Positions 17,122-27,298 of a DNA stretch of 64,000 nucleotides are shown one piece after another. The notes under the pieces are model-generated. The model ran no database searches. It was given only the letters and a program-made list of their open reading frames with translations, and had not been told where the DNA came from. The DNA comes from Solitalea agri (lineage in GTDB: Bacteria > Bacteroidota > Bacteroidia > Sphingobacteriales > Sphingobacteriaceae): contig NZ_JAMWYS010000006.1 in NCBI RefSeq assembly GCF_023914155.1, positions 163,785-227,784 of the forward strand. Direction: 5' to 3'. The position numbers and the translations under genes were made by a program. Positions within the stretch are counted from its first letter, which is position 1; every line of letters starts with the position of its first letter.

Positions 17122-18312
17122 ATGAACATTCACGAATACCAGGGGAAATCCATTCTCAAAAGTTTTGGAGTTCGCATTCAGGAAGGCATTGTTGCCGATA
17201 CTCCTGAACAAGCAGTTGAAGCAGCTAAACAATTACAAGCCGAAACCGGAACAGGCTGGTGGGTAGTTAAAGCCCAAATTCATGCCGGTGGCCGTGGTAA
17301 AGGCGGAGGTGTTAAGCTAGCCAAATCGTTAGATGATGTTAAATCATTATCTGAGCAGATTATTGGTATGCAATTGATTACTCCACAAACAGGCCCTCAA
17401 GGTAAAAAAGTAAACAAAGTTTTGATCGCTCAGGATGTTTATTATCCTGGAGAGAGCAATACTTCTGAGTTTTACATGAGTGTTTTGTTAGATCGTGCTA
17501 AAGGTCGTAATATCATCATGTACTCTACCGAAGGTGGTATGGACATTGAAGAAGTTGCAGAACACACACCAGAAAAAATCTTTAAAGAAGAAATTGATCC
17601 TAAAGTAGGCTTGCAAGGGTTTCAGGCTCGCAAAATTGCTTTCAACTTAGGTTTATCAGGCGAAGCTCATAAAGACATGGTGAAATTTGTTGCTGCTTTA
17701 TACAAAGCTTACGAAGCAACTGATTCATCGATGTTCGAGATCAACCCTGTATTAAAAACTTCTGACAATAAAATTTTAGCTGTTGACGCTAAGGTAAACC
17801 TTGACGAAAACGCTTTATATCGTCATGCCGACATCGCAGCAATGCGCGATGAGACAGAAGAAGATCCTACTGAAGTTGAAGCTGGTAAATCGAACCTTAA
17901 CTACGTTAAATTAGATGGTAACGTTGGTTGTATGGTTAACGGTGCCGGTTTAGCAATGGCTACCATGGATATCATCAAATTAGCTGGTGGTGAGCCTGCT
18001 AACTTCCTTGATGTAGGAGGAACTGCTTCTGCAAAAACTGTTGAGGCTGCTTTCCACATCATCTTGAAAGATCCTAACGTTAAAGCTATTTTGATCAACA
18101 TCTTCGGTGGTATCGTACGTTGCGACCGCGTTGCTCAAGGTGTTATCGATGCTTACCAAAACATTGGTAATATTCCAGTTCCAATTATTGTACGTTTACA
18201 AGGAACGAATGCTGTTGAAGCTAAAAAACTGATCGACGAATCGGGATTGAAAGTTTACTCAGCTATTCAGTTGAAAGACGCTGCTGAACTTGTTACTAAG
18301 GTTTTAGCATAA
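17122..18312 (+). CDS. sucC: Succinate-CoA ligase, ADP-forming, beta subunit
   Basis: This 396-residue subunit carries the ATP-grasp and nucleotide site and, with SucD, interconverts succinyl-CoA and succinate in the TCA cycle. The N-terminus [17 protein letters not shown] is typical, as are [12 protein letters not shown] (nucleotide-binding) and the C-terminal [15 protein letters not shown] and [11 protein letters not shown] blocks. The start at 17122 matches the family; in-frame codons upstream run through the likely promoter. sucD is not adjacent, unlike in Proteobacteria. A hairpin flanked by an inverted repeat follows. Confidence 0.97.
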   Translation: MNIHEYQGKSILKSFGVRIQEGIVADTPEQAVEAAKQLQAETGTGWWVVKAQIHAGGRGKGGGVKLAKSLDDVKSLSEQIIGMQLITPQTGPQGKKVNKVLIAQDVYYPGESNTSEFYMSVLLDRAKGRNIIMYSTEGGMDIEEVAEHTPEKIFKEEIDPKVGLQGFQARKIAFNLGLSGEAHKDMVKFVAALYKAYEATDSSMFEINPVLKTSDNKILAVDAKVNLDENALYRHADIAAMRDETEEDPTEVEAGKSNLNYVKLDGNVGCMVNGAGLAMATMDIIKLAGGEPANFLDVGGTASAKTVEAAFHIILKDPNVKAILINIFGGIVRCDRVAQGVIDAYQNIGNIPVPIIVRLQGTNAVEAKKLIDESGLKVYSAIQLKDAAELVTKVLA

Positions 18313-18316
18313 TCGC

Positions 18317-18451
18317 AATTGGTTAATGGATCATAGTTAATGGTCTAAATAACTCATTGATTAAAATAAATTACACAGCAGTTTATAGTGAAAACCTATA
18401 ACTGCTGTTAATCATTATAGACATGGCCATAATCCATGATCTATGAACTAT
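18317..18451. repeat. Imperfect inverted repeat of 'GGTTAATGG' words around a hairpin
   Basis: The left arm 18317-18345 contains GGTTAATGG and AGTTAATGG. The right arm 18420-18451 is an approximate reverse complement (ATGGCCATAATCCATGATCTATGAACTAT, with a few changes). Between them lies a separate 13-bp hairpin. The right arm ends 17 nt before the asnS start. Confidence 0.6.
18375..18410 (+). terminator. Hairpin after sucC, probable terminator
   Basis: Stem ACAGCAGTTTATAG / CTATAACTGCTGT (one bulged T) with a short loop. The downstream T-tract is weak, so termination strength is uncertain. Confidence 0.5.
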
Positions 18452-18468
18452 CTACAAATTACATTACA

Positions 18469-19905
18469 ATGGTAAAAAGAACACGCATCAAAGAAGTTCT
18501 CGATTCAACTGCTTACGGATCGGAGGTTACTATCAAAGGTTGGGTGCGCACTTTCCGCAACAACCAATTCATCGCACTCAATGACGGGTCGACCATTAAT
18601 AATATTCAAGCGGTTGTTGATTTTAATAATACCGATGAATCGTTGTTGAAACGCATTACCACCGGTGCGGCTGTTTCTGTTACCGGCGAATTGGTTGAAT
18701 CATTAGGTAAAGGCCAAAAAGTTGAAATTAAAGCGAAGAGCGTAGAGATTTTAGGTGATTGTGATCCGGAAACGTATCCAATTCAGCCTAAAAAACATAG
18801 CCTTGAATTTTTACGTGAAAATGCCCATTTGCGTTTCCGTACTAATACTTTTGGTGCAGTTTTCCGCGTTCGCCACGCATTGGCATTTGCAGTTCACGAG
18901 TTCTTTAACAAAAAAGGATTTGTGTACATGCACACTCCAATCATCACTGCTTCCGACGCTGAAGGCGCAGGTGAAATGTTCAAAGTAACCACTCTTGAAT
19001 TGGGTAACCCTCCTCGCAATGAGGCTGGTGAAATCGATTTTAAGCAAGATTTCTTTGGACGTGCCACTAACTTAACAGTTTCTGGGCAGTTGGAAGGTGA
19101 ATTGGCGGCAATGGCCTTTGGTGAGATATACACCTTCGGTCCTACTTTCCGTGCTGAAAATTCAAATACCACTCGTCACCTGGCGGAGTTTTGGATGATT
19201 GAGCCGGAAATGGCATTCTATGATTTAGTAGATAACATGAACCTTGCAGAAGTGTTCATTAAATATGTGATCGGTTATGTGCTTACAAATAACCGTGAGG
19301 ATTTAGAATTCCTTGGACAACGTTTAGTAGAAGAGGAAAAACAAAAACCTCAGAACGAACGCAGTGAATTAGGTTTAATTGAAAAATTAGAGTTTGTTAC
19401 TAACAACGATTTCGAGCGCGTTACTTACACAGAGGCTATCGATATTCTGAAAAACTCTAAACAAAATAAAAACAAGAAGTTCCAGTACCTGATTGAAGAT
19501 TGGGGAGCTGATCTACAATCGGAGCACGAGCGTTACTTGGTAGAAAAACACTTTAAAAAGCCGGTAATTTTAACTGATTATCCTAAAGACATTAAATCGT
19601 TTTATATGCGTCTGAACGAAGATGGCAAAACCGTTAGGGCGATGGATATTTTAGTGCCGGGTATTGGTGAGCTGGTTGGAGGTTCTCAGCGTGAAGAGCG
19701 TTTAGATAAATTAACTAAACGTATGGACGAAATGGGAATTCCTACCGAAGAGTTATGGTGGTATTTAGACACCCGTCGTTTCGGTGCTTGCGAACATTCA
19801 GGTTTTGGATTAGGGTTTGAACGATTGGTATTGTTTACTACCGGAATGACCAATATCCGTGACGTAATTGCATTTCCTCGTACACCTAAAAACGCTGAAT
19901 TTTAG
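18469..19905 (+). CDS. asnS: Asparaginyl-tRNA synthetase
   Basis: This 478-residue class IIb synthetase charges tRNA-Asn. An N-terminal OB-fold anticodon-binding domain (about 10-110, with [13 protein letters not shown]) precedes the catalytic domain. Motif 2 is in the [25 protein letters not shown] region and motif 3 is [15 protein letters not shown]. The sequence around TRHLAEF fits AsnRS rather than AspRS. The ATG at 18469 ([13 protein letters not shown]) matches the family start; an earlier in-frame ATG at 18436 lies in repeat DNA. A very strong terminator follows. Confidence 0.97.
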   Translation: MVKRTRIKEVLDSTAYGSEVTIKGWVRTFRNNQFIALNDGSTINNIQAVVDFNNTDESLLKRITTGAAVSVTGELVESLGKGQKVEIKAKSVEILGDCDPETYPIQPKKHSLEFLRENAHLRFRTNTFGAVFRVRHALAFAVHEFFNKKGFVYMHTPIITASDAEGAGEMFKVTTLELGNPPRNEAGEIDFKQDFFGRATNLTVSGQLEGELAAMAFGEIYTFGPTFRAENSNTTRHLAEFWMIEPEMAFYDLVDNMNLAEVFIKYVIGYVLTNNREDLEFLGQRLVEEEKQKPQNERSELGLIEKLEFVTNNDFERVTYTEAIDILKNSKQNKNKKFQYLIEDWGADLQSEHERYLVEKHFKKPVILTDYPKDIKSFYMRLNEDGKTVRAMDILVPGIGELVGGSQREERLDKLTKRMDEMGIPTEELWWYLDTRRFGACEHSGFGLGFERLVLFTTGMTNIRDVIAFPRTPKNAEF

Positions 19906-19922
19906 TCGAAATAAGCTATTTA

Positions 19923-19972
19923 AAAGAACGGCCTTCGGTATTCAATTTCCGAAGGCCGTTCTTTTTTTTTAA
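19923..19972 (+). terminator. Strong terminator of asnS
   Basis: Perfect 16-bp GC-rich stem (AAAGAACGGCCTTCGG and its complement) with a 10-nt loop, followed by nine or more T residues. Confidence 0.95.
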
Positions 19973-20105
19973 AAAAAAATTTAAATTCGATTTTTATATA
20001 ATGTTCAATATTTATATCTTTATTTTAACAGTAATACAGGTTTATATTTTGATAATATACAAATAAATAAAACTAAATTTTTAAAACCAATAACTCTTTA
20101 AATAT

Positions 20106-20630
20106 ATGGCAACCGCTCCAATGTTATTTGAAACCAATCGTTTGGTATTACGCGAATTTACACCAGATGATGCAAAAGGTTTATTCGATCTTAATCTGGC
20201 TCCTGAAGTTCAAAAATTCACAGGCGATTTACCCTTTAATTCGGTGGATGAGGCTCGTTCATTTATTAATGCCTATACGCATTATCAAGATTATGGATTT
20301 GGACGGTGGGCTGTTTTATCAAAAGACAATAATGAATTTATTGGATGGTGTGGCTTGAAGTATATACCGGAATACAATGATATAGATTTGGGCTACCGGA
20401 TACTTAAAAAATTCTGGGGACAAGGAATGGCTACTGAAGCAAGTAAAGGCTGTTTAAAATATGGTTTCCAGCAGTTAAAAATGAATAAAATTGTAGGCCG
20501 TTCCCATGTTGAAAATCTAGCTTCAATTAAAGTAATGGCTAAAACAGGTATGTGGTTTGAAAAAGCGATGGATTATGATATTGGCCCCACCTTACAATAT
20601 ACCATATCAAAAGAAAAGTTTACTTCGTAA
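20106..20630 (+). CDS. GNAT N-acetyltransferase, RimJ/RimL-like
   Basis: This 174-residue protein begins MLFETNRLVLREFTPDDA, the N-terminus of the RimL/RimJ branch. The acetyl-CoA binding segment is at about residues 85-115 (DLGYRILKKFWGQGMATEA), and VENLASIKVMAKTGM follows in the C-terminal half. It should transfer an acetyl group from acetyl-CoA to an amine; the acceptor is unknown. It is a stand-alone cytoplasmic gene ended by a terminator. Confidence 0.9.
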   Translation: MATAPMLFETNRLVLREFTPDDAKGLFDLNLAPEVQKFTGDLPFNSVDEARSFINAYTHYQDYGFGRWAVLSKDNNEFIGWCGLKYIPEYNDIDLGYRILKKFWGQGMATEASKGCLKYGFQQLKMNKIVGRSHVENLASIKVMAKTGMWFEKAMDYDIGPTLQYTISKEKFTS

Positions 20631-20650
20631 AGTACCTTATAAAAACAGCT

Positions 20651-20688
20651 AAAAGAGGAAGAATAATTATTCTTCCTCTTTTTCATTT
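20651..20688 (+). terminator. Terminator of the acetyltransferase gene
   Basis: Perfect stem AAAGAGGAAGAAT / ATTCTTCCTCTTT with a 4-nt loop, followed by T-rich DNA. Confidence 0.9.
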
Positions 20689-20706
20689 ATCTATATTTAC
20701 GGTGCC

Positions 20707-21321
20707 ATGTTATTAAAAATCTATCCCGAAAACCCTAACCCCAATGCAATTGAGAAAGTAGTTGAATGCCTTAAAAGAGGCGGGGTAATCATTTATCCAA
20801 CCGATACTGTTTACGGACTAGGATGTGACATTACTAATCAAAAAGCTATTGAACGTGTTTGTCAGATTAGGGGCTTAAAACCTGAAAAAGCTAATCTATC
20901 GTTCATTTGTTATGATTTAAGTCATTTAAGCAACTATACAAAGCCAATTGACACTACTATTTTCCGTATGTTAAAGCAACATTTGCCAGGTCCGTTCACT
21001 TTTATTTTTAATGCCAGCGGATTGGTTCCTAAACTATTAAACAGCAAGAAAAAAACAGTTGGTATCCGTGTTCCAGATAACTATATCGCTCGTGAAATTG
21101 TAAATCAATTAGGCAACCCTATTGTTTCCACTTCGATTCATGATGATGACGAGATTCTTGAATATTCAACTGACCCGGAACTTATCTACGAAAAGTATCA
21201 AGAACTGGTTGATATTGTTATTGATGGAGGATACGGCGGAAACGAGGCTTCAACGGTTATTGATTGTACAAGTGGAGAGATTGAGATAATCAGACAAGGC
21301 AAGGGCGTGCTTGAGGCATAA
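20707..21321 (+). CDS. Sua5/YciO/YrdC family protein, YciO-like
   Basis: This 204-residue protein carries the YrdC fold blocks GGVIIYPTDTVYGLGCD (about 26-42), KTVGIRVPDN and NPIVSTS. Along its whole length it resembles E. coli YciO more than TsaC (for example HPDNP-like start, VCQIRGLKPEKANLSFICYDLS, VDIVIDGGYGG). Family members make threonylcarbamoyl-AMP for the t6A tRNA modification; the YciO branch is thought to have related or weaker activity. A near -7 element (TATATTTA) ends 7 nt before the ATG, suggesting a very short leader. Confidence 0.9.
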   Translation: MLLKIYPENPNPNAIEKVVECLKRGGVIIYPTDTVYGLGCDITNQKAIERVCQIRGLKPEKANLSFICYDLSHLSNYTKPIDTTIFRMLKQHLPGPFTFIFNASGLVPKLLNSKKKTVGIRVPDNYIAREIVNQLGNPIVSTSIHDDDEILEYSTDPELIYEKYQELVDIVIDGGYGGNEASTVIDCTSGEIEIIRQGKGVLEA

Positions 21322-21410
21322 CTTTTGCGAAAACCTAAAAATTATAATTAAATTGAAAAATAGTTTCACCATGAATAACGCTAATTAAACTCCTATCAAT
21401 TGCTCTCTGT

Positions 21411-22745
21411 ATGAAAAAAACAGGTTTACGCTTCTCTCTCTTCCTTTTCTGCATTATTACTTTTCTACAGGCTTGTAAAAAAGATGACAATAATTCGCCT
21501 TCACAAGCCATTGATGCTTCCAACTGGGGATCATTTGTTCCTGTATCATGGTATAACCTTGAACTAAAGCTCATAAAAGAAACTCCTGGCTTCACCCCTC
21601 CTGTGGCTGCGCGTGCCATTGCCTATACGAGTATAACTTTACATGAAACAGTTGTGAGAGGCATGCCTGATGGCACCTCACTTAGCGGACAACTTGATGG
21701 TTTGAGTTATTTACCATACAATGATCCAGAAGCCCGATACAATTGGGCAATAGCTGCAAACTCAGCAATGGCAGATATACTAAGGAGCTTATTTGGCAAT
21801 GCCTCATCAGATAATCAAGCCTTAATTGACCAGTTAGAAGTAGATAATCAACTTGAACTTACTTCCTCCGAATTTACTCAGGAAGATATAGATCGGTCGA
21901 TTGATTTTGGAAAACAAATGGCTAATGCTATTTATTTATGGTCGGCTTCTGATAAAGGACAAGCTGCATACCTCGACAACTTTCCTGCAAGTTATGTACC
22001 TCCGGTAGGTAATGGACTTTGGGAGCCTACTCCACCATTATTCCAAAGTGCCATGCTTCCGTACTGGAGCAAAAACCGATTTCTCTTTAGTAGCAATAAA
22101 AATATTATCAATCAAATAGCAGCACCTCCAACCTACTCTGTGAATCCAACTTCTACATTTTATCAGGCAGCTAATTTTGTATATGAGACCGTAAATTCTC
22201 TTACACAAGAAGAAACTTATATTGCCAATTATTGGGCTGATGCAACTGGAACTTTTACTCCTGCAGGTCATATGCTGGCGATTACTGCCCAACTGGTTAA
22301 AGACAATAACTTAACACTCGACATAGCTGCACAATTATTTACTCAAGTTGGTATTGCTTTAAATGATGTGGCAATTGTTTGTTGGGACTGCAAATACAAG
22401 TATAATTTAGTAAGACCTATTACTTATATACATAAAAATATTAACCCAGCCTGGAACGGTAAAATAGGCACTCCTCCATTCCCATCTTACGTTTCTGAAC
22501 ATGCCTCTTTCACAAGCGCAACGGGAACGATTTTGGGAGCGTATTTCGGCACCTCATTCTCATTTACGGACAATCAAAAAGTAAGTGATGGCTTTAGTCC
22601 CAAAACTTTTAACAATTTTCAGGATATGATTGATGAAGCAGCCTATTCAAGGGTTTATGGTGGAATTCATTACGAATTTGATATTAATGAAGGTAAAACT
22701 CTTGGAAAATCAATAGCTGATCAGGTTTTAACATTGAAATTTTGA
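21411..22745 (+). CDS. Vanadium-dependent haloperoxidase / PAP2-like lipoprotein
   Basis: This 444-residue exported lipoprotein has a lipobox Cys at about residue 22 (FLQACKKDD). The C-terminal half has the ligand motifs of the vanadate-binding acid-phosphatase fold: KYNLVRPITYI (Lys, Arg), PSYVSEHASFTSATG (Ser-x-His) and SRVYGGIHYEFDINEG (Arg, His). Such proteins are either vanadium haloperoxidases or PAP2 phosphatases, and the sequence alone does not settle which. It is a single gene with no dedicated neighbours. Confidence 0.9.
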   Translation: MKKTGLRFSLFLFCIITFLQACKKDDNNSPSQAIDASNWGSFVPVSWYNLELKLIKETPGFTPPVAARAIAYTSITLHETVVRGMPDGTSLSGQLDGLSYLPYNDPEARYNWAIAANSAMADILRSLFGNASSDNQALIDQLEVDNQLELTSSEFTQEDIDRSIDFGKQMANAIYLWSASDKGQAAYLDNFPASYVPPVGNGLWEPTPPLFQSAMLPYWSKNRFLFSSNKNIINQIAAPPTYSVNPTSTFYQAANFVYETVNSLTQEETYIANYWADATGTFTPAGHMLAITAQLVKDNNLTLDIAAQLFTQVGIALNDVAIVCWDCKYKYNLVRPITYIHKNINPAWNGKIGTPPFPSYVSEHASFTSATGTILGAYFGTSFSFTDNQKVSDGFSPKTFNNFQDMIDEAAYSRVYGGIHYEFDINEGKTLGKSIADQVLTLKF

Positions 22746-22797
22746 TTTTTTAGCGAATTCTTTACCTTATAAATTTTGATGATAAAATTGGATAAAA

Positions 22798-22805
22798 TAC
22801 CTTTG
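22798..22805 (+). promoter_or_regulatory. -7 element before the HPP gene
   Basis: Exact TAnnTTTG (TACCTTTG) 33 nt before the ATG at 22839. Confidence 0.55.
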
Positions 22806-22838
22806 CATTTCTACCTTTTAGTGTAAAAAACTCTCTAA

Positions 22839-23351
22839 ATGCCAAAAAAGTACTTAACAAAGTTCAAAACTGTTGAAAGAAGTCCATCTGCCCCACATGT
22901 CTCACATTCTGTATATTCAGTACTGGGCGCACTGATTGCAATCTCTTTAATTGTTTTATTATCTAAAACTGCAGCTACACCATTATTAATAGCTCCTTTT
23001 GGTGCTACGTGTGTGCTTGCTTTCGGATTACCAGATAGCCCTTTAGCACAACCTCGTAATATTATTGGCGGCCATCTATTAACTGCCATTCTGGGCTTAT
23101 TGTGCTATCATTTAATGGGTAATACCTGGTATTCGCTTGCACTCGGCGTCTCTCTTTCTATCGGTTTAATGCAAATAACACGAACCGTTCACCCTCCGGC
23201 CGGAGCAAATCCATTAGTAATTATTTTATCCGGGGCAAGCTGGAGCTTCTTATTCAGCCCTGTATTAATAGGATCAGTCGTATTAGTGGCTATCGCTCTA
23301 ATTTTCAACAATTTAAGCAGTAAAAGAAAATACCCAAAGTATTGGTTCTAA
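22839..23351 (+). CDS. HPP family membrane protein
   Basis: This 170-residue integral membrane protein has four predicted helices and the family motif HPPAGANPL at about residues 113-121, preceded by PLAQPRNIIGGH. Members in cyanobacteria and plant plastids have been linked to nitrite transport, but most bacterial members are uncharacterised. No C-terminal CBS domains are present. It is convergent with nhaA, with only 6 nt between the stops. Confidence 0.9.
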   Translation: MPKKYLTKFKTVERSPSAPHVSHSVYSVLGALIAISLIVLLSKTAATPLLIAPFGATCVLAFGLPDSPLAQPRNIIGGHLLTAILGLLCYHLMGNTWYSLALGVSLSIGLMQITRTVHPPAGANPLVIILSGASWSFLFSPVLIGSVVLVAIALIFNNLSSKRKYPKYWF

Positions 23352-23357
23352 CAACCA

Positions 23358-24572
23358 CTATTCTACCAAGGTTTCATTGGTTTGAGATGATACATGTATC
23401 GTCCTACTTCCCTGATAAATAATTAAGTACCCAATAAGCCCAGATAACACTGAGCCCGACAATACAGCGATCTTTGCGAAGTTTTGATTTTCGGGCTCAA
23501 CAAATGCCAGGATAGAGATAAATATTGACATTGTAAACCCAATTCCCCCTAAAAAGCCTGTCCCTATTACTTTTTTAACAGATACCTTTGAGGGCATTGT
23601 GGCCATACCTGATTTAATAGCCAGAAAAGAAAATCCTGCAATACCCAATGGTTTACCTAACAATAAGCCTAAAATAATCCCCAGGCCCAATTCAGTACCG
23701 TAAACATTAAGCAGGCTTCCTTTGAAAACAATACAGGTATTAGCCAAAGCAAACAATGGCATAATAATAAAGGATGAAAACTGATGTAGATTGTGCTCCA
23801 ATATTTCTGCAGGTGAATGATCGCTATAATCAGATTCTAAAGGAATTGTTATTGCTAGCAAAACTCCGGCAATAGTAGCATGCACCCCGGATTGTAGCAT
23901 GAAATACCACATAAAAACTCCACCTAATAAATAGATCAACACGTTTCTTATCTTGAAATAGTTGAATGCCATAAGTACAGCAAAGATGGAAAGCGCTATG
24001 TATAGATTATGAAGCACCACCGTTTGAGTATAAGCTACTGCAATAACTAATATTGCTCCCAAATCATCAACAACAGCAAGTGCAGTTAAAAAAACTTTCA
24101 AACTAATCGGAACACGCTTGCCCAACAAACTGAGAATTCCCAAGGCAAAAGCAATATCTGTAGCCATAGGAATACCCCAGCCATGCTCAGTAGGTGTTGA
24201 TTTATTAATGAGAAAATAAATTACCGCGGGAACCACCATTCCACCCAAGGCTGCCACCATTGGAAGTGTAGCTTTTTTAACAGATGACAACTCTCCTTTT
24301 AATAGTTCGCGTTTTATTTCTAAGCCTACAACCAGAAAAAAGATGACCATAAGGCCATCATTTATCCAGTGTTCAATACTTAAGGTAAACTCCGCCCCAA
24401 AACCTACCATCCCGATTTTCTGATGCCAAAAATGAAGATAGGGCTCACTCAATGAAGAATTACTAGCAAGCAGTGAAAGAACGGTGCAGAATATAAGGAT
24501 AACACCTGAGGCTTGCTCTGTTTTCAAAAAAGCCGCAAAGGGTTTAAATATGCTTTTAGTAAATTTCGACAT
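23358..24572 (-). CDS. nhaA: Na+/H+ antiporter NhaA
   Basis: This 404-residue, 12-helix inner-membrane protein exchanges cytoplasmic Na+ for external H+ and supports pH and sodium homeostasis. The ion-binding aspartates are visible in MATDIAFALG and ALAVVDDLGAILVIA, the paired Asp of the NhaA fold. Other family segments (INDGLMVIFFLVVGLEIKRELL, GGIGFTMSIFIS) are also present. It lies 42 nt after trpA in the same direction, but has its own -7 element. Confidence 0.96.
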   Translation of the reverse strand: MSKFTKSIFKPFAAFLKTEQASGVILIFCTVLSLLASNSSLSEPYLHFWHQKIGMVGFGAEFTLSIEHWINDGLMVIFFLVVGLEIKRELLKGELSSVKKATLPMVAALGGMVVPAVIYFLINKSTPTEHGWGIPMATDIAFALGILSLLGKRVPISLKVFLTALAVVDDLGAILVIAVAYTQTVVLHNLYIALSIFAVLMAFNYFKIRNVLIYLLGGVFMWYFMLQSGVHATIAGVLLAITIPLESDYSDHSPAEILEHNLHQFSSFIIMPLFALANTCIVFKGSLLNVYGTELGLGIILGLLLGKPLGIAGFSFLAIKSGMATMPSKVSVKKVIGTGFLGGIGFTMSIFISILAFVEPENQNFAKIAVLSGSVLSGLIGYLIIYQGSRTIHVSSQTNETLVE

Positions 24573-24590
24573 CGAGTTTTCTTAATCTTG

Positions 24591-24598
24591 CAAAAATA
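24591..24598 (-). promoter_or_regulatory. -7 element of nhaA
   Basis: Exact TAnnTTTG (TATTTTTG on the minus strand), 18 nt before the nhaA ATG, in the trpA-nhaA spacer. It suggests nhaA is not solely dependent on the trp promoter. Confidence 0.6.
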
Positions 24599-24614
24599 GT
24601 AACGGTATTTTATG

Positions 24615-25388
24615 TTATCTAATTGATGTGATAAACTCTTTGATTTTTGCGTCATTAACTGAGCCGTTTAGCGTTTTTACAAATGCACTGCCTATAATGG
24701 CCCCATTAGCTACGGAACAAGCTTTTTGAAAACTTTCACGGTTGTTGATACCAAAACCAATCATTAACGGGTTGATTAATTTCAAACCTTTTAAACGTTG
24801 AAAATACTTTTCTGTTTGTTCAGCATCAACAGCCAGTTTATTTCCGGTGGTTGAAGAAGATGACAACGCATAGATAAAACCTTGGCTCAACTCATCTATT
24901 TTACGAATTCGTTCATCGGAGCTTTGAGGAGTGATCAAGAATATATTGCTAAGATTATTCTGCTCAAAAGCATCGCGATACAATTCTTCATATTCATACA
25001 TAGGTAAATCAGGCACAATCACACCATCAACCCCTACTCTTGCCGCATCAGTGCAAAACTTTTCTACACCATATTGCAATACCGGATTTACATAACCCAT
25101 TAAAATAATTGGAATGGAAACTTGGTCTCGCAATTTTTCTAACTGCTGAAATAATACTTTTAGACTCATGCCATTTTCCAAAGCAACGTGGCTACTTTGC
25201 TGTATTGTAGGTCCATCGGCTACCGGATCAGAATACGGGAAACCAATCTCTAAAAAATCGGCTCCTGCATCTTCCAAAGCTTTAGCTATAGTTAAGGTGT
25301 CATTCAGTTGTGGATAACCTGCTGTAAAGTAAACTGAAAGCAGATTTCTATTTTTATTCTTGAATAAGTCGATTAAACGGTTGTTCAT
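24615..25388 (-). CDS. trpA: Tryptophan synthase alpha subunit
   Basis: This 257-residue TIM barrel cleaves indole-3-glycerol phosphate to indole and glyceraldehyde-3-phosphate, and channels indole to TrpB. The catalytic Glu and Asp lie in ADFLEIGFPYSDPVADGP (about 43-60). The phosphate-binding loop is at GFGINNRES. It is the last gene of the trpD-F-B-A operon, separated from trpB by 60 nt of repeat-like DNA. Confidence 0.97.
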   Translation of the reverse strand: MNNRLIDLFKNKNRNLLSVYFTAGYPQLNDTLTIAKALEDAGADFLEIGFPYSDPVADGPTIQQSSHVALENGMSLKVLFQQLEKLRDQVSIPIILMGYVNPVLQYGVEKFCTDAARVGVDGVIVPDLPMYEYEELYRDAFEQNNLSNIFLITPQSSDERIRKIDELSQGFIYALSSSSTTGNKLAVDAEQTEKYFQRLKGLKLINPLMIGFGINNRESFQKACSVANGAIIGSAFVKTLNGSVNDAKIKEFITSIR

Positions 25389-25398
25389 AATAGATTAA

Positions 25399-25457
25399 GC
25401 GTTACGGATTATGAATTACGGGTTACAGTTTAGTTTGCGTAATTCGAATTATAAATT
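25399..25457. repeat. Degenerate repeat in the trpB-trpA spacer
   Basis: Almost the whole 60-nt spacer consists of variants of TTACGGATTATGAATTACGGG and GTAATTCGAATTATAA, an imperfect inverted arrangement that runs over the trpB stop codon. The vocabulary resembles the element at 13110-13176. Confidence 0.45.
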
Positions 25458-26645
25458 AAAATAGTCCATATACGTTTGAAGGTCCTTATCACCACGTCCC
25501 GACAAACAAACCACTACCTTTTCGTCACCTTTAAACTTCATTTTCTCTAAATAAGCCAAAGCATGTGATGATTCAATTGCAGGAATAATACCTTCCAAAC
25601 GAGTTAACAATCTAGCTGCTTGCATTGCTTCATCATCCGTTACAGCAACATATTTTCCTCGACCAGTTTTAAACAAGTGAGCATGCTGTGGACCAATACC
25701 TGGATAATCTAAACCTGCTGAAATAGAATGAGGTTCAACTACTTGTCCATCTTCTGTTTGCATCAAGATAGAGCGACTACCGTGTAAAACACCTTCCTGG
25801 CCTAAAATAGTTGTAGCAGCAGATTTCCCTGAATCTACTCCCAATCCTGCAGCTTCGGCAGCAATTAGTTCAACCGACTCATCATTCAGAAAATGGTAGA
25901 AAGCGCCCATAGCGTTGCTTCCTCCACCTACACAAGCCATTACGTAATCAGGCAACTCTGAACCAGTTTTTTCCTTTAGTTGTTGTTTAATTTCAGCACT
26001 TATCACAGATTGAAAGCGAGCAACCATATCAGGATATGGATGAGGACCAACTACTGATCCAATGATATAATGAGTATCCACCGGATTATTAATCCAATCA
26101 CGCATAGCCTCATTGGTAGCGTCCTTTAAAGTTTTACTTCCGGAAGTTGCAGGAACCACGGTTGCTCCCAGCATTTTCATACGGGCAACATTTGGCGCCT
26201 GACGTTTAATATCGATCTCCCCCATATAAACAACGCATTCTAAGCCTCTTAAAGCACATACCGTTGCAGTAGCTACTCCATGCTGCCCCGCTCCTGTTTC
26301 GGCAATGATTCGCTTCTTACCAAGTTTTTCCGCTAAAAGAATCTGACCTATGGTGTTATTAACTTTATGTGCACCGGTATGATTTAAGTCTTCGCGTTTA
26401 AGATAAATAGTAGCACCATAGTGATCTGACAATCGTTTAGCATGAAAAAGTGGTGTTTCCCTGCCTACGTAATCTTTCAGCAGTTCCTTAAACTCCTGCT
26501 GAAACGCCGGATCATTAATAATAGACAAGTAGTTCTGACGTAGTTCTTCAACATTCGGGTAAAGCATTTCGGGAATGTATGCTCCTCCAAAATCACCGAA
26601 ATAACCTCGTTCATCCACGTAATAATTTATTGCTGTTTTATTCAT
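25449..26645 (-). CDS. trpB: Tryptophan synthase beta subunit
   Basis: This 398-residue PLP enzyme condenses indole with serine to give tryptophan. The PLP lysine is in HTGAHKVNN (about residue 92), the phosphate-binding loop is GGGSNAMG, and the C-terminal CLSGRGDKD is present. The N-terminus ([21 protein letters not shown]) is that of the TrpB1 type that works with TrpA. It lies between trpF (28 nt upstream) and trpA. Confidence 0.97.
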   Translation of the reverse strand: MNKTAINYYVDERGYFGDFGGAYIPEMLYPNVEELRQNYLSIINDPAFQQEFKELLKDYVGRETPLFHAKRLSDHYGATIYLKREDLNHTGAHKVNNTIGQILLAEKLGKKRIIAETGAGQHGVATATVCALRGLECVVYMGEIDIKRQAPNVARMKMLGATVVPATSGSKTLKDATNEAMRDWINNPVDTHYIIGSVVGPHPYPDMVARFQSVISAEIKQQLKEKTGSELPDYVMACVGGGSNAMGAFYHFLNDESVELIAAEAAGLGVDSGKSAATTILGQEGVLHGSRSILMQTEDGQVVEPHSISAGLDYPGIGPQHAHLFKTGRGKYVAVTDDEAMQAARLLTRLEGIIPAIESSHALAYLEKMKFKGDEKVVVCLSGRGDKDLQTYMDYFNL

Positions 26646-26673
26646 TTGGGGTAAGTTGTTTATAAGAAAGAGT

Positions 26674-27297
26674 TTATAATCCTCTTACTGTGTCAATTAC
26701 TTGTTTAACTTTTTGAACGTCTTTTAGTCCCGGACTTACTTCAATCTTACTATTAAGGTCAAGGCCATAAATTGGTAAACCATAATTTAGTATGTTGTTT
26801 ACCTCATGTAAATTCTCAACTCCAATTCCACCACTTAAAAAGAAAGGTTTAGCCTCTTTGTATTGCTGTAACACCTGCCAGTTAAATGTTTTTCCTGTAC
26901 CTCCATGACTATCTGCCTTGGTGTCGAACAAAAACGAATCACATGCGTCTTTGTACCTCTTTAGTGTACTAAAATCGAAATCATCATTAATACCAAAAGC
27001 CTTTATAACTTCAATAGTGGCTGATTTAAACTGAGAACAGTAATCAGGTTTTTCACTACCATGTAACTGAACCGCATCAAAATCATAATCAGCGACAATT
27101 TCTAGTGCATCATCGATTTTTGCATTTACGAACACGGCCACTTTTTTTATAGAAGATGGAACTGATTTTAAAACCGATAAATCATCCACATATCGTGGTG
27201 ATTGAGGGTAAAAAATAAACCCCAAGTAATCAGGTTGCAAAGAAGCTACTTCTTCAAGATTCTCGCGAAACTTCATTCCGCAAATTTTAACTTTCAT
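26674..27297 (-). CDS. trpF: Phosphoribosylanthranilate isomerase
   Basis: This 207-residue TIM barrel converts N-(5-phosphoribosyl)anthranilate to CdRP. The catalytic Cys is in KICGMK (residue 6) and the catalytic Asp is in [30 protein letters not shown] is the phosphate-binding region. Its ATG comes 1 nt after the trpD stop, so translation of the two is likely coupled. In many operons trpC lies between trpD and trpF; here it is missing. Confidence 0.95.
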   Translation of the reverse strand: MKVKICGMKFRENLEEVASLQPDYLGFIFYPQSPRYVDDLSVLKSVPSSIKKVAVFVNAKIDDALEIVADYDFDAVQLHGSEKPDYCSQFKSATIEVIKAFGINDDFDFSTLKRYKDACDSFLFDTKADSHGGTGKTFNWQVLQQYKEAKPFFLSGGIGVENLHEVNNILNYGLPIYGLDLNSKIEVSPGLKDVQKVKQVIDTVRGL

Positions 27298-27298
27298 A

